This document shows, one piece after another, positions 44,812-54,783 of a stretch of 64,000 nt of DNA. How positions within the stretch are numbered: the first letter of the stretch is position 1; the number at the start of each line of letters is the position of its first letter. Both the position numbers and the translations under genes were made by a program. The notes under the pieces are model-generated. The model did no database searches and was not told where the DNA came from. It saw nothing but the letters and a program-made list of their open reading frames with translations. The stretch lies in contig OZ020316.1 in assembly GCA_963971305.1 (NCBI GenBank), forward strand, positions 15,208,745 to 15,272,744, in the 5' to 3' direction. This DNA is from Arcuatula senhousia. Taxonomy: Eukaryota; Mollusca; Bivalvia; Mytilida; Mytilidae.

Positions 44812-44882
44812 CTGCAGCGGGCACCAAGGGACGGTGCTTAAGGTATGTGAAAAATTTCACATCCTCCTCGTGCCTGTTGCAG
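44812..44882. ncRNA. Hairpin-forming sequence, copy 1
   Basis: CTGCAGCGGGCAC pairs over 13 positions (with G-U) with GTGCCTGTTGCAG. An inner stem ATGTGAAA/TTTCACAT is perfect. The central phrase GGGCACCAAGGGACGGTGCT and the phrase CATCCTCCTCGTG recur in copy 2. A 29-base A run at 44897-44925 follows 14 nt downstream, as if a + strand transcript had been retroposed. Whether it is a functional RNA is unknown. Confidence 0.4.
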
Positions 44883-44896
44883 AAGAACAAGCTGTG

Positions 44897-44925
<29 letters not shown>
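44897..44925 (+). repeat. Poly(A) run of 29
   Basis: Uninterrupted A tract directly after GAACAAGCTGTG; probably a retroposition tail. Confidence 0.6.
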
Positions 44926-44927
<2 letters not shown>

Positions 44928-44995
44928 GCATGATCAATACTGATACATTTTTAATGCATCTTTAAAGTTAATAATATGATGAATAAAATAATAGT

Positions 44996-45092
44996 TTTGT
45001 TTTTCAGCAGAGGGCACCAAGGGACGATGCTTAAGGTATGTGGATAGTATATGTATCTCACATCCTCCTCGTGTCCAGTGCTGAAAAACAAA
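44996..45092. ncRNA. Hairpin-forming sequence, copy 2
   Basis: TTTGTTTTTCAGCA at the left pairs perfectly with TGCTGAAAAACAAA at the right; after a 2x2 mismatch GGGCAC pairs with GTGTCC, and an inner ATGTGGATA/TATCTCACAT stem follows. The core is shared with copy 1, but the outer stems differ in sequence in the two copies and each stays self-complementary. It could also be a very small inverted-repeat element. It also resembles a strong 3' splice site (GTTTTTCAG) followed by a short open frame, but the two copies differ by an 8-nt indel, which argues against coding. Confidence 0.4.
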
Positions 45093-45130
45093 TGAGGAAT
45101 ATGATCTTAAGTCTTAAAGAAGCCATACAA

Positions 45131-46965
45131 GTTAGTTCATGTTTTTCGAAATAAATTTTGCTGTTGCCGAAAGCACTGAATGTTCCTCCGAGTTCAGGAG
45201 CCAAATCATTTTGTTAACTGAGTTAAGATTATTAAAATTTGAACAATGTTGGCTTATTTTTTGTAAGAGGATATTTCTATCTTCATTTAACTTTGTACAG
45301 TCAAACAAAAAATGAGATTCGTCCTCCACTTCACCAGAAGAGCAACGAGTGCAGGTTCTGTCTTCTGGGAGAGTACCCTGGTATCTGCCAGTTTCAATTT
45401 TTAAGGTTCATCTGTACCTTTCTTTAAAACATGGCGTTATTTTTAATCTATTTTCAGTATATGCACAGCCAAAACTGCACATAAATTTGAAATATAAAGT
45501 GTAGCTGGACCTAGATCCTTTTCTCTATGAAGTGTTCCCGAAAAAATCCTTTATTTTAGAGATCTCTTTTTTCTCCGCTTTTAAAAACACCCGATTTAAG
45601 GCTAATATCACTTTCGCCCTTTCTTGTGGCCTCAAATTTCATGCAACTTTCAATAAGGGATTTAACTAAAAGTGTTCACCTCGTTTCACGAAAAAGGCAC
45701 AATAGGGATAGTTTGTCCTTTTTCAATTTAAAATCTGAACAGGAAAAAAAAGAGATCTTTATTTTTAAGGAATTTAAAATGAAAAATTGATAGAAATTGA
45801 ATCAGAAATTACCATATCTAGGTCCAGCTAGGCTTTATTTTATTATTTTATTTGTAGATTTTGTTCTGCATATACTAAAAAATAGGTAGAAAATTTCGCC
45901 ATTTTTAACGAAAGGTACAGATGAACCTTAAATGATGACATGATATGCGAAGTTTTTTGAGACTCCTCGTTTGCTCAAAATTATTTAATATTGAAAGATA
46001 TTTCTACCGTCCATAATTGGATTTCATTTTTATATAAGTTCTTAATTTTCCATCCTTTTGTTCTTCGAGTTTTTTATACCATGATTCAATAAATTTTGAT
46101 TTTAAAAGAGTTTTTGATTTATTTTTGAAAGTCTGTAATGATGAACTTGTTGGATAAAGATTTTTTATTTCAGGCATGCTTTCTAAAAGAGTTTGTATAG
46201 CTCCATACCAAGATGATTTCTTTGATAAAAAGAGGTTTTTAGATGTTTCAAACGCATCTTGGAGAATAGGAAATGAAGTCTTTAAATTATTCAAATGATG
46301 AAGATAGTTAAGCATAGCTTTAATAATATCATATTGTAGTGGAAATCTCCCCAATTCTGACAATACGCCAAAGTTTGAGGATTTACTATGAACTCCAAGA
46401 ATATTTTTACAAAATTTAGTATGAAGTGATTCACATTTTAAGTTTTGGTATATTTTATCGAGGGATATATTTCCATTTCTAAATTATGCTGTATTTGTTT
46501 TAAAACTTCCCCAAATTTCACATCCATATAACATTATTGGTTTAATAGTATGATCAAAAACATGAATACTGGTGTGAATGGATGGATTTAATGATAATAA
46601 ATCTTTGTGTAATTTATAATAAGCTTTTAATGATTTTTTGTAAAGTTCGGATTGAGCATAAAAGAATGTCCCAGAAGCACTAAACTGCAAGCCAAGATAT
46701 TTGTAGTGTTGAACACATTCTACAATATTGTCATCATAAGTAAGTTTTTCGTTAATGTACTTTCCTGCTTTGTTGAAAACCAGAATTTTTGTTTTGCTAG
46801 GGTTCACTGTCAAACACCAATCATTGCAATATTGTTTTAATTTATTTAATCGAGTTTGCAATCCTGCTGCTGAGGTTGATAATAAAACCAGATCATCAGC
46901 ATAAAGTAAACAATTAATAGGATTGTTATTTAATACAATAGGATCAATGGAGTTTTTCATATATT
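45131..46965 (-). pseudogene. LINE reverse transcriptase, 5'-truncated and interrupted
   Basis: From 46960 downward it reads NPINCLLYADDLVLLSTSAA with the YADD active site of reverse transcriptase, then CLTVNPSKTKILVFNKAGK and KPIMLYGCEIWGSF. One TAA at ~46484 breaks the frame. The rest (ELGRFPLQYDIIKAMLNYL, SWYKKLEEQKDG) stays open to 45932, where a foldback MITE interrupts it. It resumes at 45400 with ETGRYQGTLPEDRTC, then CSSGEVEDESHFLFDC, a C-terminal Cys/His motif common in such LINEs. The few lesions mean it is fairly young. The upstream endonuclease and first RT motifs are missing. Confidence 0.8.
45405..45927. mobile_element. Foldback MITE with TTAA target duplication, inside the LINE ORF
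   Basis: GGTTCATCTGTACCTTTC at the left end is the exact reverse complement of the right end GAAAGGTACAGATGAACC. TTAA flanks both sides (45401-45404 and 45928-45931). Deeper inside, AGCTGGACCTAGAT mirrors ATCTAGGTCCAGCT, so the whole 523 bp folds on itself. Removing the element and one TTAA restores the LINE frame (..ISCHHL-KIETGRYQG..). TTAA duplication is the mark of piggyBac-type transposases. Confidence 0.85.
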
Positions 46966-46989
46966 CAGTTTTTCATATACTGTTACAGT

Positions 46990-48439
46990 ATAACAGCTAA
47001 TAAAATCATAAAACCAGAAAAAAAATATGGTATTCAATCATGTACTCTTTAACGGGTTACAAACACCGAATGAACTCATTAACAGACAATTCGGTTTAAA
47101 ATTCAATAAAAAAATACCCTTTTAACGTAAAAATATGCATGTAACCTATAATTCTTTTCTCGACATCATACATTGAACTTTACTGACAATCCTAAACTAC
47201 TCAGATAATGATCAGGGTCTGAAAATTAATATTGATACATTTGATACATTTAAAAAATGATGGTAGCAACTCTCCTTTAGGTTTCATGAAGAAACGCCAT
47301 AATGATAAACCTTTTGCTTTACAACAGCCCTGTCCTTGTTTGTGTTTGCTGGTTTTGTCTCTTCATGTCCTTTCGGACTTAAACATTCGGATGCCCCATT
47401 GGTACCTTTCAGCTTTCTTGATTAGGAATAGTTACACGTCGGACAGATACATATAAAAATTTTCAATTTTCCTAATTTTTTGAAAAAAAAGTTGTTTTGT
47501 AAACAATAAGCAATTTAAAAAATCAGGGTGAAATGGCAGGCAGCCCGAGCAGTGTTCAACGTGACCGGCGGTCGCTACTTGCCGTCTTACATTTGCCCAA
47601 GACTAAAATCATAAAATTCAATACCAATCCCCAAGTCCTCTTATGCTATCTTACTCTCAAGAGTTTTAAATACGTAATAAAAAGGGGCAATCGCCTGAAA
47701 TCTAAGCGCTAAGTTTAAACAGCAGAACGTATTCTAATGTTTACTTTACCATTCAATGCCTTTTCAGGTGCCGTGAAAGCTAGATTCGCTCAATTGTGAG
47801 TAATAGGACCGCTCCGTAGCTCCGCTCAATCAAAGATGCCAAAGGAGCTATATTATGGCAGTATCAATCCCCACATAACCTTGTATTAACAATTTTATGT
47901 GTCAGACGTGATGCTCTGTCAAGGAAATTGATGTAAGTCCAACAAGCTCTGTGAAATAACGAATCAATTGTCATATGAAAACTCCATAAACTGAACCAAA
48001 CGGAGTGTACACAAGATGAGAAAGTTGGCGATTGGAAAGTTGAAGTCATCGCGTTTGTTATTAAACTTTGTTCAAAGTCTTTCTTCACAGTCTATTTCGA
48101 GATGTAGATCTAAATATGAAGCGGACTTCTAAGAATTTGCTGTGTCCAATATCTCAAGTTCTTAAGGATGCTTGAGATGGAGAATATCACATAATCGAGA
48201 ATTGTTCAGTGAAAGGACATCATCAATTAATATAACGGAATGTGAAGTTAAAATAAAGGTGATAGCAAAATTACCAAATTTTATCAATCTCAAATATCCA
48301 TGAGAAAAAACAAAACAAGTAAAACATACCGAAAAAAATTAAGATTGCAATGTAAAAGAGAGAGATAATCTACGATCTTTTTTGTGTAAAAGAGATTGTA
48401 AACAAATCAACAAGTGTGCCCATTCGAATCCCCATTGTT
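46990..48439. other. No gene seen
   Basis: AT-rich with scattered chance ORFs (the longest are 74 codons). No splice-bounded coding stretch, RNA gene or recognised repeat. Confidence 0.4.
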
Positions 48440-48967
48440 TGTAGTCCGAGATAGTCTGACGTCCTCGACATTTTTCCAGCAAGCTGTTGCCGTGGTACGT
48501 CAGAGCTCCTTCCATATAAAAAACACGGGAATTAGCACACCAGTTTTGTTGTACACTTCCGAAATAAATTAAGCAACTTTATCATCATTGTTGTATATAT
48601 ATTTTGGTCTGGTTATTAAGAATAAAATTACAACATATTTTAAAGAAAAATATAGAATAAGTAAGATAATCTTAAATTTGTATATCATTTTGCTGATCTT
48701 GAACTTGATGAAATTGATAAAGTTCAAGATCAGCTCTTATTTTTTTCTTATTTTACTGGATTTCTAGTATCGATATACTTTAAGATATTTATTTAGTCTT
48801 GTTTTACATCCCCCATTTTACTGACAAATGACTGATGTAGGAGTTTTTTTAACATTTAGAAAGCATTCGTTATAATCCCGTGTTTTTTATATGGAAGGTG
48901 CTCTGACGTCCCACGGCACCAGCTTGCTGGAAAAATGCCGAGGACGTCAGAGCTATCTTGGATTACA
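48440..48967. mobile_element. Foldback element with ~97-bp arms
   Basis: The left arm 48440-48536 (TGTAGTCCGAGATAGTCTGA, CGACATTTTTCCAGCAAGCT, CATATAAAAAACACGGG) is mirrored by 48872-48967 with about ten mismatches. Near the centre GCTGATCTTGAACTT and AAGTTCAAGATCAGC (48692-48734) form a perfect 15-bp stem. No ORF. No certain target duplication. Confidence 0.75.
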
Positions 48968-49528
48968 TTGTTTGCTGAAAAAAACCACGCCCAAACAAAC
49001 TGAACACGCATGCTGTCTATAAAAAAGTTGAGCATGTAGATTATTTGGTCTTAAGTAAATTTGTTCTTTTTCTCCGACTTATGGTCACAAAGTAACTCTT
49101 AGTATATTTTTTGTACCTGCGATAAATGCGCGCAGTTTAATCAGTTGTACCTGCAGTCGTTATTTGAGTTAACGACATCACATAGAGTGAAAAGAAAACT
49201 CTTATTATTTGAAATAATACACGTAATTAGTTTCGAAATAAATAAAGGAACAAATGAAAGTGAAAAGAAAACTTTCAAACAAAAATATTTATGATAAAAA
49301 GGTACATTTTAGTGTGAATAGAAAACTCTAATAATTCATTCCATCTTTCAAGGTAAAACTAAGTGAAAAGTAAAAAAAAAACAACTTTCAAATTAAAAAT
49401 TTCTTGTCCGACTATAATTCTTAGTAACGCTGACCAATGACGAGACCTGGCGTTTAAAAAATAGAGGTCGAAACACCAAATACTAAAGACGAAAAATAAA
49501 ATTAAATGTTTTTTCTTACAAGCACATA
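48968..49528. other. No gene; repeated AGTGAAAAGAAAACT motif
   Basis: AGTGAAAAGAAAACT at 49186 recurs as AGTGAAAAGAAAACT at 49259 and as variants GTGAATAGAAAACT near 49314 and AGTGAAAAGTAAAAA near 49361. It may be a degenerate ~60-bp repeat. GAAA-type direct repeats resemble interferon-response elements, but there is no gene nearby that would give this meaning. Confidence 0.3.
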
Positions 49529-49596
49529 CACAGTGTATAACCGGACAGTAAGCGATCACGGAAGTTGTTCACTGTCCGGTGGTAAAATCCTAGTTG
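49529..49596 (+). repeat. Left terminal inverted repeat, copy A
   Basis: Begins with the CACAGTG heptamer. Within it CCGGACAGT (49541-49549) and ACTGTCCGG (49571-49579) form an inner inverted pair, a likely two-site binding arrangement. Confidence 0.85.
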
Positions 49597-50852
49597 ATTT
49601 TGAAAAATGGTACGATTTCCCCATGAATTTAAGCTTTTATTCTACTGCGACGAGTTTTTACGAAAAAATGAAGCGTACAATTTGTTAACATTGTTAATTA
49701 TCACTATTCAAATTATCAATATATCTTGTGGATGATTTAAATTTTCTAAAAAAGGGGTTTAATCATTGGTATTTTTGACAATGGAAACTCATTTCGGCGA
49801 AAGAAACAACAATTTATTAGTGAACTACTTACATTGAAATAGGGTATTGCATCTCCAATGAAAGCTGTTTAAATAAAAAATCATTTGGTATCAATATTAT
49901 TTGATAAAATGGTTTTGACTGTTCACAATAATCAGATTTGTAAGAGCACTACTCACCCCATCTCTGTCCGACTAGTTGCCACTGTACACAATCATTAATT
50001 GTTCGAAAGGTATATCTATCTGTCCGATTAATTGTTGGGTTCAAAGTAGCTGTATCAAGACAAAAATCCTCACAAACCATTATTCACACGATTCAGCTAG
50101 GGCAAAATGATATGAAAAAAACTGGAACAAAGATAAAAGGTAATAGCTTACCCAAAGAAAGAATTGCAACAAGATTTCATTAAAACATAGGTATATTTAG
50201 GATTCAGATTTATTTTTGTAATTCCTCGTAAGTTGGAAAATAATCCGTACATTTTGTCAAGCTAGTTGTCGAATAAAAACATTTGACCATAATTCTAAGC
50301 TTTGAAATTGAACATTTTGGTACATACAAATTAGATTTAAGATTTGGGAAGAAGCAAAGGTGTACCAAAGGGTTAATCAGTATCATAAAACCGTAATGAC
50401 AAAGACAAAACCGGCAGACAAAAAATCATCACAACAACATAAAACACACACACACACATAACAACAAAACCGCATTCAGCAACGCGAACTCAAGTCGAAA
50501 CGAGAGTGAACTCAGGTGCTCCGGAAGAGTTGACCTTTCTCTTAAAATCTAGCAAGCTTTTCAAACTTTGCAAATGAAGATATATATCTATAGTTGATAT
50601 ACTGTTCTTGGGTTACATGTATATATACATGTTTATGCCTCATTTTTTGCCTTTTAATTTCTGATAAACCATTTTACATGAAACAATCCAATTAATTTAA
50701 TCATAATAAAAAATATGTATACAAAGTTTAATTATCATGCAGTTTTATGGAGAATTTAGCATTTGAAAATAAACATGTCCAGTCGGGAAAAGCAGGTATT
50801 TTAAAGCAGGTCCCAAAACCTGCAAAACCTATTAAAAACTCATATTTGTCGT

Positions 50853-51370
50853 TTGATGTTTTTAGATAATGACATTTCAAAGAAGTGTCATGTAAAAGAT
50901 TCTTTGAAAAATGGTTTGCTTGAATTGCCTGCTTCTTTTATTGCTCTCCGAAACTTGAATTCAGGATCGAGAAAAATCACACAATACTTTGTACCCATAT
51001 TCTTAAAAGCTTTCTTAATTGCCAATTTTTTCATGATGCAAAATTGTTTTAATATCAAAAGGTTCTTGTGTACAAAAGATCAGACTATTTCAATAAAAGA
51101 TAAAACGAGGGTGCCATTTTTAAATGCGGTGGTGCTTAACTTTTGGCGGACTGTTTATTTTCGTCAATTGTAATGTTCAACCAAAACAAAGTCATTGAAA
51201 TGTGGGATAAAAAGTTTGAAGAAGTTAGGAACTTTGTTCGACAGGCCAACCAAGCAGTTGTTTACCCATGGGAAGACGGAGAAAATAACTATCTGAAGAT
51301 GGGGAGGCTGATTCAGCAAGATTTCTGCATTTTAGCCAAGAATGTTTTACATTTAACTGTCTACATGTAG
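50853..51370 (+). other. Two overlapping unassigned ORFs inside copy A
   Basis: ORFs of 106 codons (50853-51173) and 75 codons (51143-51370) lie in different frames. The first reads SFIALRNLNSGSRKITQYF and the second KVIEMWDKKFEEVRNFVRQA with WEDGENNYLKMGRL. The repeat of the same frames in copy B only reflects the recent duplication. They might be fragments of an old transposase or captured gene; I cannot assign them. Confidence 0.25.
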
Positions 51371-52096
51371 TCTTCCTCAAACTTTATAATTTTTTTTTAA
51401 ATCATCAACACGAAGTATGACACTTTTTCGTGGACCCCTTTATACCGGTGAAATAAAACCAAAAAAAAAGTTGAGGATAAAAACAAACAAATTCTACAAA
51501 TATCAAACATCACATTTCTCTATTCTATGTTTTGATTCCATCTTTTTGTTTTTATTTGAGCTCCTCTATTTTACTGTATAAATATGGGTGTTGTCAATTA
51601 TAATTGAGAAATACCTATATGCTCTGAATACTTTTATGGTCCAACTGGTTTTAAGACCATATAGGTATACTTGTACGGTCAGACCGTAAAGGTACATTTC
51701 CTACGCGTACGGTCTGAAACATGTATATGTCATGGCTAAAATCCAATAGGAATTCAGATTTAGTCTACAACATGGGCAAAGCAATGCAATTTCCTCTAAG
51801 TCTTTTAGTTCTTGAGATATGTAAGCATCCAACTAAAACCTAGCATACATAGCGTAAGCATGAAATTCACGTAAATTCAAAAACAAAGTCAAATGGTGTA
51901 GGAATTCGCTTTTAACGAAATTTTTAGACATCGAATTACAGAACGCGGCCAGTTTTAATGGTGTTGGAATAGAGCTGGAACAGATTTAAAATATGCCAAA
52001 TCGATATTCTCAGAGCCTATATTATTGTTGGGTTTTGGTTTCCCTGTTCGAACGTTTTAATTTTGAGTACTTTCCTTTCAATGCTTATGGTTTGTC

Positions 52097-52213
52097 CAGT
52101 GGCGGATCCAGGGGGGATTTTCAGCAAAATTGGTCTGGAACCCCCCCCCTTTTGGCCCACAGAACCAAGTATGTGGACCCCCCCCTTTTTTGAAAATTCT
52201 GGATCCGCTCCTG
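52097..52213. mobile_element. CAGTGGCGGATCCAG short element nested in copy A
   Basis: Starts CAGTGGCGGATCCAGG, ends CTGGATCCGCTCCTG, with C runs of 9 and 8 inside. The same nested element at 60821-60942 in copy B has runs of 13 and 9, one of the few differences between copies. Confidence 0.65.
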
Positions 52214-52261
52214 TTGTCTATCTTTCAATTTGTTTATTTCAACGTTGTTGGTAATCGGTTA

Positions 52262-53030
52262 GTCATTATAATAACACCTTTACCATCTCGCAAGAGACAC
52301 TCTCTTTCCTTGACTTGGAATGTAGCATCCAAAATGGCAAAATAGTAACGTCTGTGTTCTATAAACCCACTGATGACCACTGATGCACACTGCTACCTGA
52401 ACTATCAATCTTGTCATCCCCAGAGCTGCAAAAATGCCATTCCTAGGTCTCAATTTCTGAGACTTAAACGTATCTGCAGCAGTGAGGATGATTTTAAAGT
52501 TCAAAGCAGCACTATGAAATCATTCTTTGTCAAAAGGGGATATTCTAACAACATCTTGGATAAAGCTATCGACTCAGTTTCCCGGGTGACACGATCCAAG
52601 GCTTTGGAGCCCAGGTCAAGACGCAAGAATGACCGTATACCCTTGGTACTTACATACCACTCTCATAACATCGTTATACGGGACATTCTGTTGCGCAGTT
52701 TCAAGTCCATCGTCTTGAAGGACGAACACATGTCGACAGTGTTCGACTCGCCGCCCTGACTGCTTTTCGCAAGGGTAAGAGTTTGAGGAAACATCTTGTC
52801 TCCAGTTCATTTGACAAATCCAAGAGACGCCCTCGCTCTGACTTTTCAGGCACAAGGGGTTGTGGTCGATCCATCTGTGTCACGTGTGCCTTTACCTTGG
52901 AGACTGGGGAGATAGTTGGCCCCTCCAACACTTTCAGGTTGAAGAACGGTTTTACATGCCTCTACGAAAATGTTATTTACGCCATCCGCTGTGCTAAGTG
53001 CCTTAAAATTTACGTAGGACTTATACTGAT
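52262..53030 (+). pseudogene. Penelope-like retroelement fragment in copy A
   Basis: In + frames it reads TFTISRETLSFLDLECSIQN and, after frameshifts, DAHCYLNYQSCHPQSCKNAI, SQFLRLKRICSSEDDF, FFVKRGYSNNILDKAI, TFRLKNGFTCLYENVIYAIR and CLKIYVG. This is the end of a Penelope-type reverse transcriptase running into the start of its GIY-YIG endonuclease (the KIYVG strand). Stops and frameshifts near 52370 and 52757 and the loss of everything after KIYVG show that it is dead. The - strand ORFs here are shadows. Confidence 0.75.
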
Positions 53031-54148
53031 TTATCATGAATTCGAGGCTGTAAAAGAAAACTGTCATGATAACCTAGCTGTCACCACAGTCGCTAAGGCT
53101 AACCACATTTTTAAAAACAACTCAAATCATTGTTAAGCTTTTAATTAATATAAGACATAGATTTACATACAGATGACCGCTCCATGATGTCCATAATCTT
53201 GATCAAAATGGTTTTCACATCTTAACAGACTTTTTTGTGTTGAGCATGTTGTCCGTATCATACAAGTAAGTGACAATTCATCGACTCACAAATATCTGGC
53301 ACACTGGCTGTCGATGCTATAAGAAGATTTCAGTTTCACAAAAGTCAATGGAAAGCTTCTAATGAACAATTTTGTCAGTAGCATTGATTAGTCATACACA
53401 AGTGAACATACTTATGTACTCATAGCTGTTAATCGCACTTCTTTTTATGAGCTTGTTGAATGGATTTCCATTTTGTTATAAGATGAACACTGCCGCAATT
53501 ATGTTTTCGAATCCAACAGTAGAGACTATTTTGAGTTCTCATATTTATTCTGTAAAGTAAATAAATGAACCAAAATAGACAATGACATTAATTATCATAA
53601 AAATTGGAAAACATATATTCATAAGCTTGCTTATAAGCAATTGTAGAATAATACAATAAACTAAGATATAAAGATATGAGGAGCAATGTGAAATAATAAC
53701 TTTTTATTCAAACTCTGAGGATTCAAATCAGACAATTAATCGGACACTCACAGAAAATAAATGACCAATTAATCGGACAGTAAACGATTATGCCATAATT
53801 ACAAAACTTATGTTTTTAACAAAATTGTGTATTTTATCTCCATCTATCCTTTGCAATGTAGAAAGTTAAATAATCGCCCTTTTTGATAATGATAAAAAGG
53901 CTAGTAAAATCATTGCAGTTTGCGAGTAAATTCCAAATATGTGCTAAGAGGTGAAGGAAAACATGTTCACTCATCGATGATCAATCTAAAAATTATAATA
54001 GTTTAAATTGTCCCGAATACAAAAAGAAACGTTTAAAAGTTGTGTAAATGAGCAAGCTATAAAAACAACTCACCTTTGTTCCTATTCGATATCGTAGTAC
54101 GTTCATGCAGCCTTAAAACCACAAAAATCTGGCGAAAAAGATAACATG

Positions 54149-54216
54149 CAACTAGGATTTTACCATCGGACAGTGATCAACTTCCGTGATCGCTTACTGT
54201 CCGGTTATACACTGTG
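54149..54216 (-). repeat. Right terminal inverted repeat, copy A
   Basis: Reverse complement of the left end with A for T and A for G differences around positions 40 and 51. It ends in CACTGTG. Confidence 0.85.
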
Positions 54217-54340
54217 ACATATATACATATATTATAATTTATTTCAAGTGTTGTGCTGATATCGGCTTGGGTGAGATTTTGCGATTTAATTTATAACGTA
54301 AATTCTTTCATAACATTTGGATATGAGTTTAATCACTTTT
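54217..54340. other. Flank of copy A
   Basis: AT-rich spacer between the transposon and the next repeat; nothing seen. Confidence 0.4.
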
Positions 54341-54783
54341 TAGCTCACCTATAAACATCATTTGGCGTACGTCGTCGTCATATGTCGTCGTCTGTTAATA
54401 ATTTTCTAAATTCTTCTCCTCTGAAACTACTGAACAGAATTTATCAAAACCTGGTATGATTGATCCCTAGGGTGTCCTGCACATAAGCTGTTTCGATTTT
54501 TGGTCCGTCGAAAAACGTGGCCACCGTTGTTAAAATAGACCAAGGGGGGTCACACTTCTGTTTTTCCTTCATATTCAGCATCAAAAGCTCTACAAAACGT
54601 TTTTTTCATGTTTTTGCTCTATAGAATAAAACCTATAGCAGTTAGAGAACAGCTGTCGCTTTACAAAAGTCTTCGTTAGGTTAATGTTGTCAGATGATCA
54701 CTTATAGGGGTAACTGTTCATAGAAAAGACCCTTATGGCTTTAGGACCATGTGAGCGATTCAGGCTCCTGGGAGTTTCCTGTT
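54341..54783 (+). mobile_element. TAGCTCACC family element, short copy
   Basis: Head TAGCTCACCTATAAACATCA, a CGTCGTCGTC tract, AAAACGTGGCCACCGTTGTT in place of the usual AAACATGGCCGCCATGG, and tail GTGAGCGATTCAGGCTCCTG. It has one internal unit only, in contrast with the expanded copies at 6926-10436. Confidence 0.7.

Larger units (their letters stand above)
49529..54216 (+). mobile_element. Heptamer-ended (CACAGTG) DNA transposon, copy A
   Basis: 4,688 bp. Both ends are CACAGTGTATAACCGGACAG (right end on the - strand), extending to ~68-bp terminal inverted repeats with three or fewer mismatches. Flanks are ACATA on both sides (49524-49528 and 54217-54221), a 5-bp target duplication. CACAGTG is the exact V(D)J recombination-signal heptamer; RAG and Transib transposases cut at CAC ends and leave 5-bp duplications. 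No transposase-like ORF is seen, so the copy is non-autonomous. Inside are chance-length ORFs (50853-51173, 51143-51370) that I do not recognise, a CAGTGGCGG element and a Penelope-like fragment. Spacers matching the RSS nonamer are not present. An atypical hAT is the main alternative. Confidence 0.85.

Noticed and set aside
45007..45085. Short cysteine-rich peptide exon (GTKGRCLRY...)
   Set aside because: Both copies have an open frame, but the 8-nt indel puts the shared downstream bases in different frames, so coding conservation is not supported.
44812..45092. Hammerhead, twister or delta-like ribozyme
   Set aside because: No CUGAUGA/GAAA core is present. A CCTCCTCG phrase recalls a loop of delta ribozymes, but the order of the helices does not fit.
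52280..53067. - strand ORFs of 73-79 codons (also at 61009-61796)
   Set aside because: Shadows of the Penelope-like fragment on the + strand, which shows conserved motifs.
49529..54216. hAT assignment from a CAGTG start
   Set aside because: Moving the end inward by two bases to CAGTG gives no 8-bp flanking match (CACATACA against TGACATAT). With CACAGTG the 5-bp flanks match in both copies. hAT is not fully excluded.
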